From CAIVAT01 sp037133475 (GTDB lineage: Bacteria; Bacteroidota; Bacteroidia; Bacteroidales; FEN-979), in NCBI GenBank assembly GCA_037133475.1, contig JBAXOB010000001.1, positions 293,499-357,498 of the forward strand: DNA of 64,000 nucleotides, read 5' to 3'. How positions within the stretch are numbered: position 1 is the first letter of the stretch; every line of letters starts with the position of its first letter. Positions 1 to 7,818 of the stretch are shown here, piece after piece. Made by a program: the position numbers and the translations under genes. A model generated the notes under the pieces. That model did no database searches. It worked only from the letters and a program-made list of their open reading frames with translations, and was not told the DNA's origin.

Positions 1-1272
1 CACCACACCCTGAAGTCCCCCTATAACGGCCTGGCCGACAGGCTTAACCGTTTTCCCCAGGGAGCGCCTCCATCAGCGTTGCTGTTTAAAATCCTGAAAA
101 TATTATTCAGTGAACGCGAAGCCGGCCTGGTATCGCTGTTGCCGGTCAAACCCTTTACCGCCAGGAGGGCCAGTGTTATCTGGAAACTTGACCTGAACGA
201 GACCCGTAAGATCCTCGATCAGCTTGCCGGCCGCGCCCTGCTGATCGATGTGGAATATTACGGAAAGAGCTTTTATACCCTGCCTCCTCCCATGGCAGGT
301 TTTTTTGAGTTCTCGCTGATGCGGGTACGCGGCGATATCGACCAGCAGGCCCTCAGTGAGCTTTATTACCAGTACCTGAATGTGGAAGAGGATTTTATCA
401 GGGCACTGTTTGCCAATGGCCAAACCCAGCTTGGCCGCACATTTGTCAATGAGCCGGCGCTTACACCTGAAAATGCGCTCCATGTGCTCGACTACGAGCG
501 TGCGACGGAGGTGATCCGAACCGCCACCCACATCGGCGTTGGCATCTGTTATTGCCGCCATAAGATGGAACATATGGGAAGGGCCTGCAAGGCCCCCATG
601 GAGATCTGCATGACCTTCAACAGCACGGCGGAATCGCTGACCAAACACGGCCACGCCCGTCGCATCGGTGCCTCGGAATGCCTCGACCTGCTGCAGCAGG
701 CTTATGACCAGCAACTGGTGCAGTTTGGCGAGAATGTGCGGGAATCGGTGAACTTTATCTGCAACTGCTGCGGATGTTGCTGCGAAGCCATGATCGCAGC
801 CCGGCGTTTTGCCCTCTTCAACCCGGTCCATACCACCAACTTCATTCCTGAAATACTCGAGGAAAAATGCACCGGCTGCGGGAAATGCGTCAATGTCTGT
901 CCGGTGGAGGCCATGGCGCTGGTCTCGGCTAACAGGGCCAGCCAGCCCTGGCGGAAAAAGGCCCGGCTGGATGAGCAGGCATGCCTGGGCTGCGGCGTAT
1001 GCGTGCGCGCCTGCCCCGAAAAAACGATCCTGCTGAAATCCAGGCCGAAAAGGGTGCTGACGCCCCTGAACGGCGCACATAAAGCCGTGTGTATGGCCAT
1101 TGAACGCGGCAAGCTGCAGCACCTGATCTTTGACAACCGGGTGTTGTGGAGCCACCGCGCGCTGGCGGCCGTGCTGGGTGTACTGCTGAAACTTCCCCCG
1201 GTAAAACAGGTGATGGCCAGCGAACAGATCAAATCCAGGTTTTTTGAACGGATGATCCAACGAATGAAATAG
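1..1272 (+). CDS. 4Fe-4S dicluster ferredoxin-domain protein (5' end outside window)
   Basis: The frame is open from base 1, so the TTG at 79 is not the start: the codons before it (HHTLKSPYNGLADRLNRF) read as real protein and the N-terminus lies upstream of the window. Four cysteine clusters are visible: CYCRHK near base 550, CNCCGCCC near 760, then two classical [4Fe-4S] ferredoxin motifs, CTGCGKCVNVCP near 868 and CLGCGVCVRACP near 985. The N-terminal part has a winged-helix-like look. Such soluble proteins are annotated as 4Fe-4S binding proteins of unknown electron-transfer role; the actual partner is not evident from the neighbours. A short hydrophobic patch near the C-terminus (AALAAVLGVLLKL-like) is not a convincing membrane segment. 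Confidence 0.85.
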   Translation, partial: HHTLKSPYNGLADRLNRFPQGAPPSALLFKILKILFSEREAGLVSLLPVKPFTARRASVIWKLDLNETRKILDQLAGRALLIDVEYYGKSFYTLPPPMAGFFEFSLMRVRGDIDQQALSELYYQYLNVEEDFIRALFANGQTQLGRTFVNEPALTPENALHVLDYERATEVIRTATHIGVGICYCRHKMEHMGRACKAPMEICMTFNSTAESLTKHGHARRIGASECLDLLQQAYDQQLVQFGENVRESVNFICNCCGCCCEAMIAARRFALFNPVHTTNFIPEILEEKCTGCGKCVNVCPVEAMALVSANRASQPWRKKARLDEQACLGCGVCVRACPEKTILLKSRPKRVLTPLNGAHKAVCMAIERGKLQHLIFDNRVLWSHRALAAVLGVLLKLPPVKQVMASEQIKSRFFERMIQRMK

Positions 1273-1293
1273 GCCTATCGCGCACAAAAACCA

Positions 1294-4200
1294 TTACGGC
1301 ATCCTGACAACCTTAAAAATCACCGGTTTCCCGCTGGTAGTTATAAATTGAATAAGGTAGATTCCCGGTTTCAGGGTGTTCCCGTCGAGCGCCAGGTGAT
1401 GAAGCCCGGTAGTGACATCCGATTCATATGCGGTATTTACCGGAGTACCATTCATGTCCGTTACCCGGATAGCCAGGTGTGTGGCTGCAAGGCAGTTGTA
1501 TTCAACCTTCAGCTGGCTGGTAAAGGGGTTGGGTCCCAGTTTGATCTTCGACAACTCCGGCGGGTTTGGGTCCCCGATGCCGATTACCACAGTGGTCTGT
1601 ACGGTATTTGAGGGCCCCGATTCATGCCCGGCGCGGTCGACCGTGGTGACGTAAAATTTATAGAGACCGTTCGACGGAACCGTCAGGAAATACTGGACTC
1701 CTATGGTGCTGTCGAGTTTCGCAAAGGATCCCCCGCCATTGGTCGACATGTAGATGTTAAAGTGTCCGAAATCGGTGATATTGGGCTGATCCCACTGCAG
1801 CATGATGTTTTGTGCCACCGGGTTGCTCAGGTGAAGGTTCTGGGGAGGCGGCGGGATGCCGTCGACAGCGCCGAAGGTGATCGTGCCATACCCTTCGGCC
1901 GTAAAGATATTCTGGTTGGTGCAGGGCCACCAGCCATCATAGTTGGCCGGGTCGTCGAGGGCAAAGATAAAGATGCCGCTCTGGTTCTGGCTGTTGAAGC
2001 CGATCTGCCAGTTGTAGGTGGAGCCAAGCGGGATCACAAACTCGTAAACCACATGCCCGGTGGCTGCCGACACCTTGATCTGGGGGTTGGGCAGGTAAAA
2101 GGTGGTGCCGACGCCCCCGGTATTATAGATGGGGCGGAATTTGATCACATCCCCCGAGGCATAATGGGCTGCCCAGTAGTTGCCTTCGGTACTGTCGCCC
2201 GGGGCGGGATAGAGGCCGTCGTTGTTGTCGTCGACATAAAGGGCGATTTCATCATGGTCTTCGAGCACCTGGTCGTAGGTGTTGTCAACGGCCACGTAAA
2301 GCGCGGTTTTGGCGGCATTCACCTTGAACCAGGCCATCACGCTGCCGACAGGCCTGGGGATGTTATCCTTCCTGCCAAGGAAATTGGAGATATCCACCTC
2401 GAAGGCATCGCTCCATTCGCCGGGGCTGATGACGCCGTCGATGACCGGCGTGGTGCCCACCCAGGCGGAGATCTCTTTTGTTATAAATCCGGTGGCGATC
2501 CATCCTTCGGCATCGTTGGAATAGGGACTTTCGAGCTGTCCCGGTAAAACGGCGGTCACTGCATAAAAATAATGGGTAAGGGGCAGGGCCGTATTATCGG
2601 TGTAGGTAAGCTGCCCGGTACCCACTGTTCCCAGCGGTGTTGCAGGATAAAAATCGAATGGGTATTGTTTGCGGTAGATGTTGTAACCGGTGCATCCAGG
2701 TGTGGGGGTGGGCTGCCACTGAAGGTCGACGGAAAGGCCGGCCCCCTGCGTTGCAGTAAGATATCCGGGAGCGATGCCGGCAGGCGTGAGGGTGACATCC
2801 TTCAGGGTTACCTGCCCGCCGGTAATCTGGACCCCGGTGATCTCCTTTGTGATATAGCCTACGGCGGAATAGTGAACGGTATAGGTACCTGCAGGGATGT
2901 ATTTGAGGATATAGCCGGAGGTGTCATTGGAAATTGTGAAATAATCGGTCAGCCCGATGATCTCGACCCTGACGCCGGCTTGTTGCGTAGTGCCCGATTT
3001 GACGGCATGGCCGCTGAGCGTCCCGCCTCCCGGGTCGGAATTGAGGTTGTAGAGTTTGCCGCCGTTTCCAAAGGCCCTTGCGTGAACTGCCTTTCCCCCG
3101 GCCGAACATAACTTGCCATCGGCCGAAAGGTCGAGGCAGAAGATGGATCCCGGCGAATTGACAGTCAGGTAGGGCACACTGCTTTGTTTACGGAAGAGCA
3201 GGATGTCGGGCGTAGCGTTGTTTACAGGACCCCAGCCGCCCGCGGCGATGATGGATCCGTCGGCACTGAGATCGACACACTGGACCATGTCGCCCATGTT
3301 GGGATAGATCCACAGCGGAACAGGCGAGTAGTTGTTGAATACGTACAATTCCCCATCATACCCGCCGGCGGTGGTGAAGATCAGGGTACCTACAGCGATG
3401 GTGCTGCCGTCGCCCGAGATCCCCATCCCGGCAACCCATGAATTGGTGCCGTTTACGGTATAATTCCACTTCTCAATGTAGGTTGCCGTGGAGTCGGCAT
3501 ATTCCAGTAAAAAAACATGGCCGCTGAAGTCGCCGCTGACGATATACCTGCCGTTATCTGAAATGGCGGGCGGGTATTGATCGCCAAAGGCGGTTTGATA
3601 GATTTGTGCGCCGGTTGCGGGATTCAGCACAAAGAGTTTGTTATTCGCCCCGCCGTATTCGCCCAGCAGAAGCCGGTTTGCGCTTTTGCTCAGCACCAGT
3701 GCCGTGTAGTTGCCCGCAAACGACTTAATCCACACCGGGGTGTTCTGGCCGACATGAAAACAATAGATAAAGGAAGAATCCTGGGTCACCTTGTTAACCC
3801 CGGCCACAAAAACCTGCAGGCCGTCGTTGCTGAGCTGGATTCCCTTGACAGCCCTGGAGATGGTGGCAGACCAGAGGGGAATTGATGAGCCGGAGGCATA
3901 AACCTCAACCTGGCTGTTGACCCCGCTGGCAATGCGGGTTCCGTCCTCGGTCATATCGATCACCTCATCCCATGCCGTGATGGTAAAGGGAACCTCCCAA
4001 AGCGGTGTGCTCGTGCTGCCGTAAAGCGACAGCCGCTGGTTGTTGAGACCCCACCCGGCTGCCGTTTCCTGGCTCTGGGACGAGACCTTCACATAATTGT
4101 CGATGGAGGCGGCATCGGTAGCCTGCCAGTTGATGCCGGGTGTAAGTGGCGCCATTGCGCCCCCGGCGGGCTGAACTGAACCTGCATTTGCTGCCTGCTG

Positions 4201-4326
4201 CAGCTCCAGGTGCATTCCTGTTTTGGGCGTTGTGACGGTTCGCTGCAGCCGTATTCCGCTGATCTGAGAGATGCCGGCCTGGGCAAAGAGGGCCAGCAGT
4301 GTGACAAGAAGGATAAATTTTTTCAT
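1294..4326 (-). CDS. Secreted T9SS beta-propeller/FN3 multidomain protein
   Basis: A protein of about 1010 residues starting at MKKFILLVTLLALFAQAG, a clear signal peptide. An ATG at 4368 would add 14 residues, but a TAnnTTTG box (4348-4355) lies inside that extension, so 4326 is preferred. Order of domains: WD40/PQQ-like beta-propeller repeats with DGxxIASG-type strands in the first 400 residues, a carboxypeptidase-regulatory-like beta-sandwich (GTYTVHYSAVGY), an FN3 module, a CBM9/DOMON-like sugar-binding segment (VDDNNDGLYPAPGDSTEGNYW), a second FN3, and a Por secretion C-terminal sorting domain (LGPNPF ... GIYLIQF). It is thus predicted to be exported by Sec, moved through the outer membrane by T9SS and anchored at the surface. 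The exact ligand is unknown. Confidence 0.85.
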   Translation of the reverse strand: MKKFILLVTLLALFAQAGISQISGIRLQRTVTTPKTGMHLELQQAANAGSVQPAGGAMAPLTPGINWQATDAASIDNYVKVSSQSQETAAGWGLNNQRLSLYGSTSTPLWEVPFTITAWDEVIDMTEDGTRIASGVNSQVEVYASGSSIPLWSATISRAVKGIQLSNDGLQVFVAGVNKVTQDSSFIYCFHVGQNTPVWIKSFAGNYTALVLSKSANRLLLGEYGGANNKLFVLNPATGAQIYQTAFGDQYPPAISDNGRYIVSGDFSGHVFLLEYADSTATYIEKWNYTVNGTNSWVAGMGISGDGSTIAVGTLIFTTAGGYDGELYVFNNYSPVPLWIYPNMGDMVQCVDLSADGSIIAAGGWGPVNNATPDILLFRKQSSVPYLTVNSPGSIFCLDLSADGKLCSAGGKAVHARAFGNGGKLYNLNSDPGGGTLSGHAVKSGTTQQAGVRVEIIGLTDYFTISNDTSGYILKYIPAGTYTVHYSAVGYITKEITGVQITGGQVTLKDVTLTPAGIAPGYLTATQGAGLSVDLQWQPTPTPGCTGYNIYRKQYPFDFYPATPLGTVGTGQLTYTDNTALPLTHYFYAVTAVLPGQLESPYSNDAEGWIATGFITKEISAWVGTTPVIDGVISPGEWSDAFEVDISNFLGRKDNIPRPVGSVMAWFKVNAAKTALYVAVDNTYDQVLEDHDEIALYVDDNNDGLYPAPGDSTEGNYWAAHYASGDVIKFRPIYNTGGVGTTFYLPNPQIKVSAATGHVVYEFVIPLGSTYNWQIGFNSQNQSGIFIFALDDPANYDGWWPCTNQNIFTAEGYGTITFGAVDGIPPPPQNLHLSNPVAQNIMLQWDQPNITDFGHFNIYMSTNGGGSFAKLDSTIGVQYFLTVPSNGLYKFYVTTVDRAGHESGPSNTVQTTVVIGIGDPNPPELSKIKLGPNPFTSQLKVEYNCLAATHLAIRVTDMNGTPVNTAYESDVTTGLHHLALDGNTLKPGIYLIQFITTSGKPVIFKVVRMP

Positions 4327-4347
4327 TTCATCAGGTTTTGACAGACT

Positions 4348-4355
4348 CAAAGTTA
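4348..4355 (-). promoter_or_regulatory. -7 box of the T9SS propeller gene
   Basis: Reads TAACTTTG on the minus strand, a match to the Bacteroidota TAnnTTTG -7 element, 21 bases upstream of the ATG at 4326. No good TTG -33 box is seen at 19-22 bp, so the call rests on the -7 match and its position. Confidence 0.5.
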
Positions 4356-4835
4356 GCGTCAATTTCAACAGGTGTGACAGAAATCCCGGAAAAAACAGGA
4401 GTTTTCACTACTGAACCGCAATCATGCAGCAAGATTTGTCAAATCCGGTTCCCGACAACCAATACTGTTAACCACCATGACAATGTGAAAATTCAACCAT
4501 GATCACAAAATGAATTTGTTGTGTGGAATAACGCTTAAACGCTGCTTTGTGCCCTTTGTGCATTCTTTGTGCCATGGTGGTAAAAAAAACGCACATTAGC
4601 ATTTCAGGGTTTTATCATCAGGAATAAAATCCATGGCATGATACATACTTTTCACCATTTTCCAAAATTCCTTTGGAGGACACGGCTTTTTCCACTAATT
4701 TGTAACACCTGTCTCAAAATTTCGTCTTTTAACAACTTTCTTCTGACGATCAGGCAACAATCCCGAATAAAAACCCGATAAGACGATATCGCCAAAATTT
4801 TCAATTAACCGGCCACCCTCTTTACCTCACTTTGT
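4356..4835. other. Intergenic region between divergent genes
   Basis: About 480 bases without a supported gene between two divergently transcribed secreted-protein genes. It is AT-rich and contains three near-tandem CTTTGTG words at about 4547-4575. No convincing ORF or RNA gene was seen. Promoters for the gene at 4836 must lie here, but I see only an imperfect TCACTTTG box just before its ATG. Confidence 0.4.
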
Positions 4836-5978
4836 ATGAAAACCAGTTTAACCCTTCTGTTTATCCTGTTTATCCTGGGCGGCCCGGTATTGGCCCAGTC
4901 AAAGATGCCGGTCATCAAAGCAACCTCGCTCCTGGTCGACATCCGCGATAATGGCAAACTGAGCAAAGGCAGCTGGACCATCACGCCAAAGGCAAAACCC
5001 GATGTATATAAAACATCCTGTAAAAATTCGCAGGTTACCTTTATCACCGACAGGGATTCAATCACATTCAGGGTAAAACCCGGCAAACCCTATGATTTCG
5101 TGATCCTGCTGAACGGGAAAGACACGGCCTGGACCCAGGTCTGGTACGAGCCTGTGCCCGCTTACCTGGATATTTTAAAGAAGGCACGGAAATACAATGA
5201 ATCGGATAACCGGGAGGTCCCGAAGTTTACCTACCAGCCGAAGGAATTTCCGGAGCTTGCCGCGCTGCGAAAAGGATTTAACCTTGATTCCGTTGCAGGC
5301 GGAGGCAACGAAGTTTCAAAGATCATCAACCTGATGCATTGGGTGCATAATCTCATCCCGCATGATGGCAACCACAACAATCCTGTTGTCAAGAATGCCC
5401 TGAGCATGATCGGCGAATGCAAACGCGAGAGAAAGGGGCTCAACTGCCGCGGCCTGGCTACCGTTCTGAATGAATGTTACCTCTCGATGGGCATCCGTTC
5501 CCGTTTTGTGACCTGTATGCCCAAGGATTCGGTCTTTAACGACTGCCACGTGATCAACATGGTTTGGACGGACGAACTGAACAAGTGGCTCTGGATCGAC
5601 CCTACCAACGACGCCTACGTGATGAATGAAAAGGGGGAAATGCTGGGCATTTCTGAAGTGCGCCAACGGCTGATCGAAGGGAAAACAGTGATCCTGAACC
5701 CCGACGCAAACTGGAACCACCGATCCTCCGCGGTAAAGGAAGAATATCTCTTTAACTATATGGCCAAAAACCTCTACCGCTTCGAATGCCCCGTGAGCAG
5801 CCAATACGACACTGAAACCGCCACCAACGGAAAGAAAATCGACTATGTCGAACTCCTCCCCCTCGACGGCCTCAACCAGTCTCCCCAAAAGTCGGAGCAA
5901 ACCAGCAAAAGCTCCGGGCTGAAATTCCTCAATTACAAAACCAACAACCCCCGCCTCTTCTGGACCCGCCCTGAATAA
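4836..5978 (+). CDS. Secreted transglutaminase-like superfamily protein
   Basis: A 380-residue protein with a signal peptide (MKTSLTLLFILFILGGPVLA, cleavage before Q21). The second half holds a transglutaminase-like fold with the Cys-His-Asp triad visible as Cys204 in GLNCRGLATVLNECY, His238 in NDCHVINMVW and Asp255 in WLWIDPTNDAYV. In Bacteroidota such exported proteins are likely proteases or peptide/amide-acting enzymes rather than cross-linkers; the substrate is unknown. It stands alone, divergent from the T9SS propeller gene. The last 30 residues are low-complexity (QKSEQTSKSS). Start chosen at the ATG directly preceding the signal peptide. Confidence 0.85.
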   Translation: MKTSLTLLFILFILGGPVLAQSKMPVIKATSLLVDIRDNGKLSKGSWTITPKAKPDVYKTSCKNSQVTFITDRDSITFRVKPGKPYDFVILLNGKDTAWTQVWYEPVPAYLDILKKARKYNESDNREVPKFTYQPKEFPELAALRKGFNLDSVAGGGNEVSKIINLMHWVHNLIPHDGNHNNPVVKNALSMIGECKRERKGLNCRGLATVLNECYLSMGIRSRFVTCMPKDSVFNDCHVINMVWTDELNKWLWIDPTNDAYVMNEKGEMLGISEVRQRLIEGKTVILNPDANWNHRSSAVKEEYLFNYMAKNLYRFECPVSSQYDTETATNGKKIDYVELLPLDGLNQSPQKSEQTSKSSGLKFLNYKTNNPRLFWTRPE

Positions 5979-5999
5979 CCCTTCCCCACCATCATTGAT

Positions 6000-6135
6000 C
6001 GCATTGCCTGCATTGTTTGCATTCCCTCATTCACGCATTCCTGCATTCCCGAATTCCTGCATTCCTGCATTATTTGCATTGTCTGCATTGTCTGCATTGT
6101 TTGCATTGTTTGCATTGTTTGCATTGTTTGCATTG
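6000..6135. repeat. Nonamer tandem repeat, unit TTTGCATTG
   Basis: An intergenic array of GCATT-centred units. The left part is degenerate (GCATTCCTGCATTCCC variants) and the right part, about 6072-6135, becomes regular with TTTGCATTG and TCTGCATTG copies. On the minus strand it would read as NANNANNAN. The same nonamer, in reverse complement, occurs inside the Ig-like repeats of the adhesin at 40230-43982. No long ORF is supported here. Confidence 0.85.
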
Positions 6136-6148
6136 TTTTGTATCTTTG
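6118..6148 (+). promoter_or_regulatory. Promoter built partly from the nonamer repeat
   Basis: A TTTG at 6118-6121 (part of the last repeat units) lies 19 bp before TATCTTTG at 6141-6148, matching the Bacteroidota -33/-7 layout. It precedes the ATG at 6237 by about 88 bases. Confidence 0.55.
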
Positions 6149-6236
6149 AATACGAATTGCAAGAGATAGCGATCCTTATTACCATGACAGCCCGGGATGA
6201 ATCCACCTGTATCATTCACCATCAATTCATTCAGTC

Positions 6237-6866
6237 ATGAAAAAGTCAATAGTTGTTTTATTGTTTATGTTGGCGGCCTCCCTCTCCTACGGACAACTAA
6301 ACCCTGTCAGGAATCTTAGCTGGCTCCACTGGTATGATTATCCTAACAATTTTTATTCGCTCAGCTGGGAAGTTCCGCTACCCTCCTCCACCGATACCCT
6401 TGCTGGATACAGGGTTTACCGCGACGACAGCCTTTGGAGATTCCAGACAGCGACAAACCTGTTCTGCATCGAGAATAACTGCCAGGACCCTGGATTCCTG
6501 CTGTTTTATCCATTCTGGATCAAGGTGACGGCCGTTTATAATTACAACATGGTGGAGTCGGAACTCAATGATTCGGTTTTCGACCATGGTTACGCCATCG
6601 GGGTCGGGGAAAAGGCAGGCAACATGGTCAGGCTGCTGGCAAACCCCGTGAGCCATGGTGAAATGATTACATTCACCGTTTCGGAAACCCTCTCCGGCGG
6701 CAGGGCGGTATTGCTCAACAGCCTGGGAATGAAGGTCCGCGAGATCATCATACCGTCGCAACCAGTACCGGTTGGTATGGATTCCCGCGGACTGCCTCCC
6801 GACCTCTATTATTTAACCATAGGTAATAACAGGGCCCGGTCCACCCAAAAAATCATGATCAACTGA
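6237..6866 (+). CDS. Small secreted FN3 protein with T9SS sorting tail
   Basis: A 209-residue protein with signal peptide (MKKSIVVLLFMLAASLSYG). Residues about 22-115 resemble one fibronectin type III module (NPVRNLSWLHWYD ... LAGYRVYRDD ... IKVTAVY). Residues about 125-209 resemble the Por secretion C-terminal sorting domain: start around VGEKAGNMVRLLANPVSHGE and end at DLYYLTI ... STQKIMIN. Predicted to be exported and surface-attached or released through T9SS. No enzymatic motif is visible; a binding role is the simplest guess. Confidence 0.75.
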   Translation: MKKSIVVLLFMLAASLSYGQLNPVRNLSWLHWYDYPNNFYSLSWEVPLPSSTDTLAGYRVYRDDSLWRFQTATNLFCIENNCQDPGFLLFYPFWIKVTAVYNYNMVESELNDSVFDHGYAIGVGEKAGNMVRLLANPVSHGEMITFTVSETLSGGRAVLLNSLGMKVREIIIPSQPVPVGMDSRGLPPDLYYLTIGNNRARSTQKIMIN

Positions 6867-6888
6867 TCCCGGAACAACACCTGCCATA

Positions 6889-6916
6889 CTTCATGCGTTA
6901 TGCATAACGCGTGAAG
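6889..6916. repeat. 28-bp palindrome between two secreted-protein genes
   Basis: Inverted repeat centred on a perfect 16-bp palindrome, GCGTTATGCATAACGC (6895-6910), extended by CTTCA/TGAAG arms with one wobble pair between. It starts 22 bases after the stop of the upstream gene and ends 51 bases before the ATG of the esterase. There is no T-run, so it is not a canonical terminator; a protein-binding site or RNA hairpin is possible. Confidence 0.7.
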
Positions 6917-6966
6917 CGTCATGTGTCACAGGTTAAATTCCACGATAATGCAAATCAAACCAACCC

Positions 6967-7788
6967 ATGAAACAATCTTTTCTCCTGCTTTTCATCCTTC
7001 TTTTTGCTTATGTAACTAAAGCCGCCTCGGTTGACACCGTAACGGTTTACAGCACAGCCATGCATAAAAACATAAAATGTGTGATCATCAAGCCCGATAC
7101 CTACACCAAAAAGCAGGGAAAGTATGGCGTGATATACCTGTTGCACGGGTACAGCGACCGGTATGATACCTGGATAAAAACGGTGCCGGCGCTAAAGGAG
7201 TATGCCGACCTGTTGCAGGTGATCATTGCCTGTCCCGACGGCGGGTTCAGCAGCTGGTATTTCGACTCCCCTGTCGATTCGTCCTGTAAGTATGAGACCC
7301 ATGTCAGCAAGGAGGTGGTGAACTATCTCGACCGCTATTATCACACCTTTGCCGACCGCGGCCACCGTGGCATTGCAGGGTTGAGCATGGGGGGCCACGG
7401 GGCCCTTTACCTTGCCCTTCGTCATCCCGATATTTTCGGGGCTGCCGGCTCGATGAGCGGCGGGGTTGACCTGCGCCCGTTCCCTGCCGAATGGGATATT
7501 GCCAAGCGGCTTGGCGACATTCACCAGTACACCGATAACTGGCAAAAAAACAGCATCCAGAACATGGTTGGCCATTTTTCGGGAAAACCCCTTGCCATCA
7601 TGATCGAATGCGGGACCGATGATTTTTTTTACGGGGTGAACCAGCAGTTGCACAAAAAGATGCTGGAGCTGAAGATGGCCCATGATTATGTGGAGCGGCC
7701 CGGAAAACATACCTGGGAATACTGGTCAAATGCCGTCGAATACCAGCTGCTCTTTCTGACCAGGTCTTTTACCAGGCAGGGAAACTAA
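6967..7788 (+). CDS. Secreted esterase, alpha/beta hydrolase (esterase D / CE1-like)
   Basis: A 273-residue protein with signal peptide (MKQSFLLLFILLFAYVTKAA). The alpha/beta-hydrolase triad is visible: nucleophile Ser140 in GLSMGGHGAL, Asp218 in ECGTDDFFYG and His248 in RPGKHTWEYW; the oxyanion region is YLLHGYSDRYDTW. The family includes feruloyl and acetyl-xylan esterases and S-formylglutathione hydrolase relatives, so an exported carbohydrate- or acyl-esterase is likely, substrate unknown. It follows the T9SS protein in the same direction across a palindrome. Confidence 0.88.
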   Translation: MKQSFLLLFILLFAYVTKAASVDTVTVYSTAMHKNIKCVIIKPDTYTKKQGKYGVIYLLHGYSDRYDTWIKTVPALKEYADLLQVIIACPDGGFSSWYFDSPVDSSCKYETHVSKEVVNYLDRYYHTFADRGHRGIAGLSMGGHGALYLALRHPDIFGAAGSMSGGVDLRPFPAEWDIAKRLGDIHQYTDNWQKNSIQNMVGHFSGKPLAIMIECGTDDFFYGVNQQLHKKMLELKMAHDYVERPGKHTWEYWSNAVEYQLLFLTRSFTRQGN

Positions 7789-7818
7789 CCGCACAAAATG
7801 GTTTGTCCCGGGCATGGG

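Noticed and set aside
103..1287. 394-codon antisense ORF across the Fe-S protein gene
   Set aside because: Composition and Cys/His/Arg richness are those of a shadow frame; the + strand has clear ferredoxin motifs.
1624..2547. 307-codon ORF antisense to the T9SS propeller gene
   Set aside because: The minus strand encodes recognisable CBM9-like and FN3 domains; the + frame has no domain character.
6000..6135. Short regular repeat as a possible CRISPR array
   Set aside because: Units are 9 bp, directly adjacent, without unique spacers; no cas genes.
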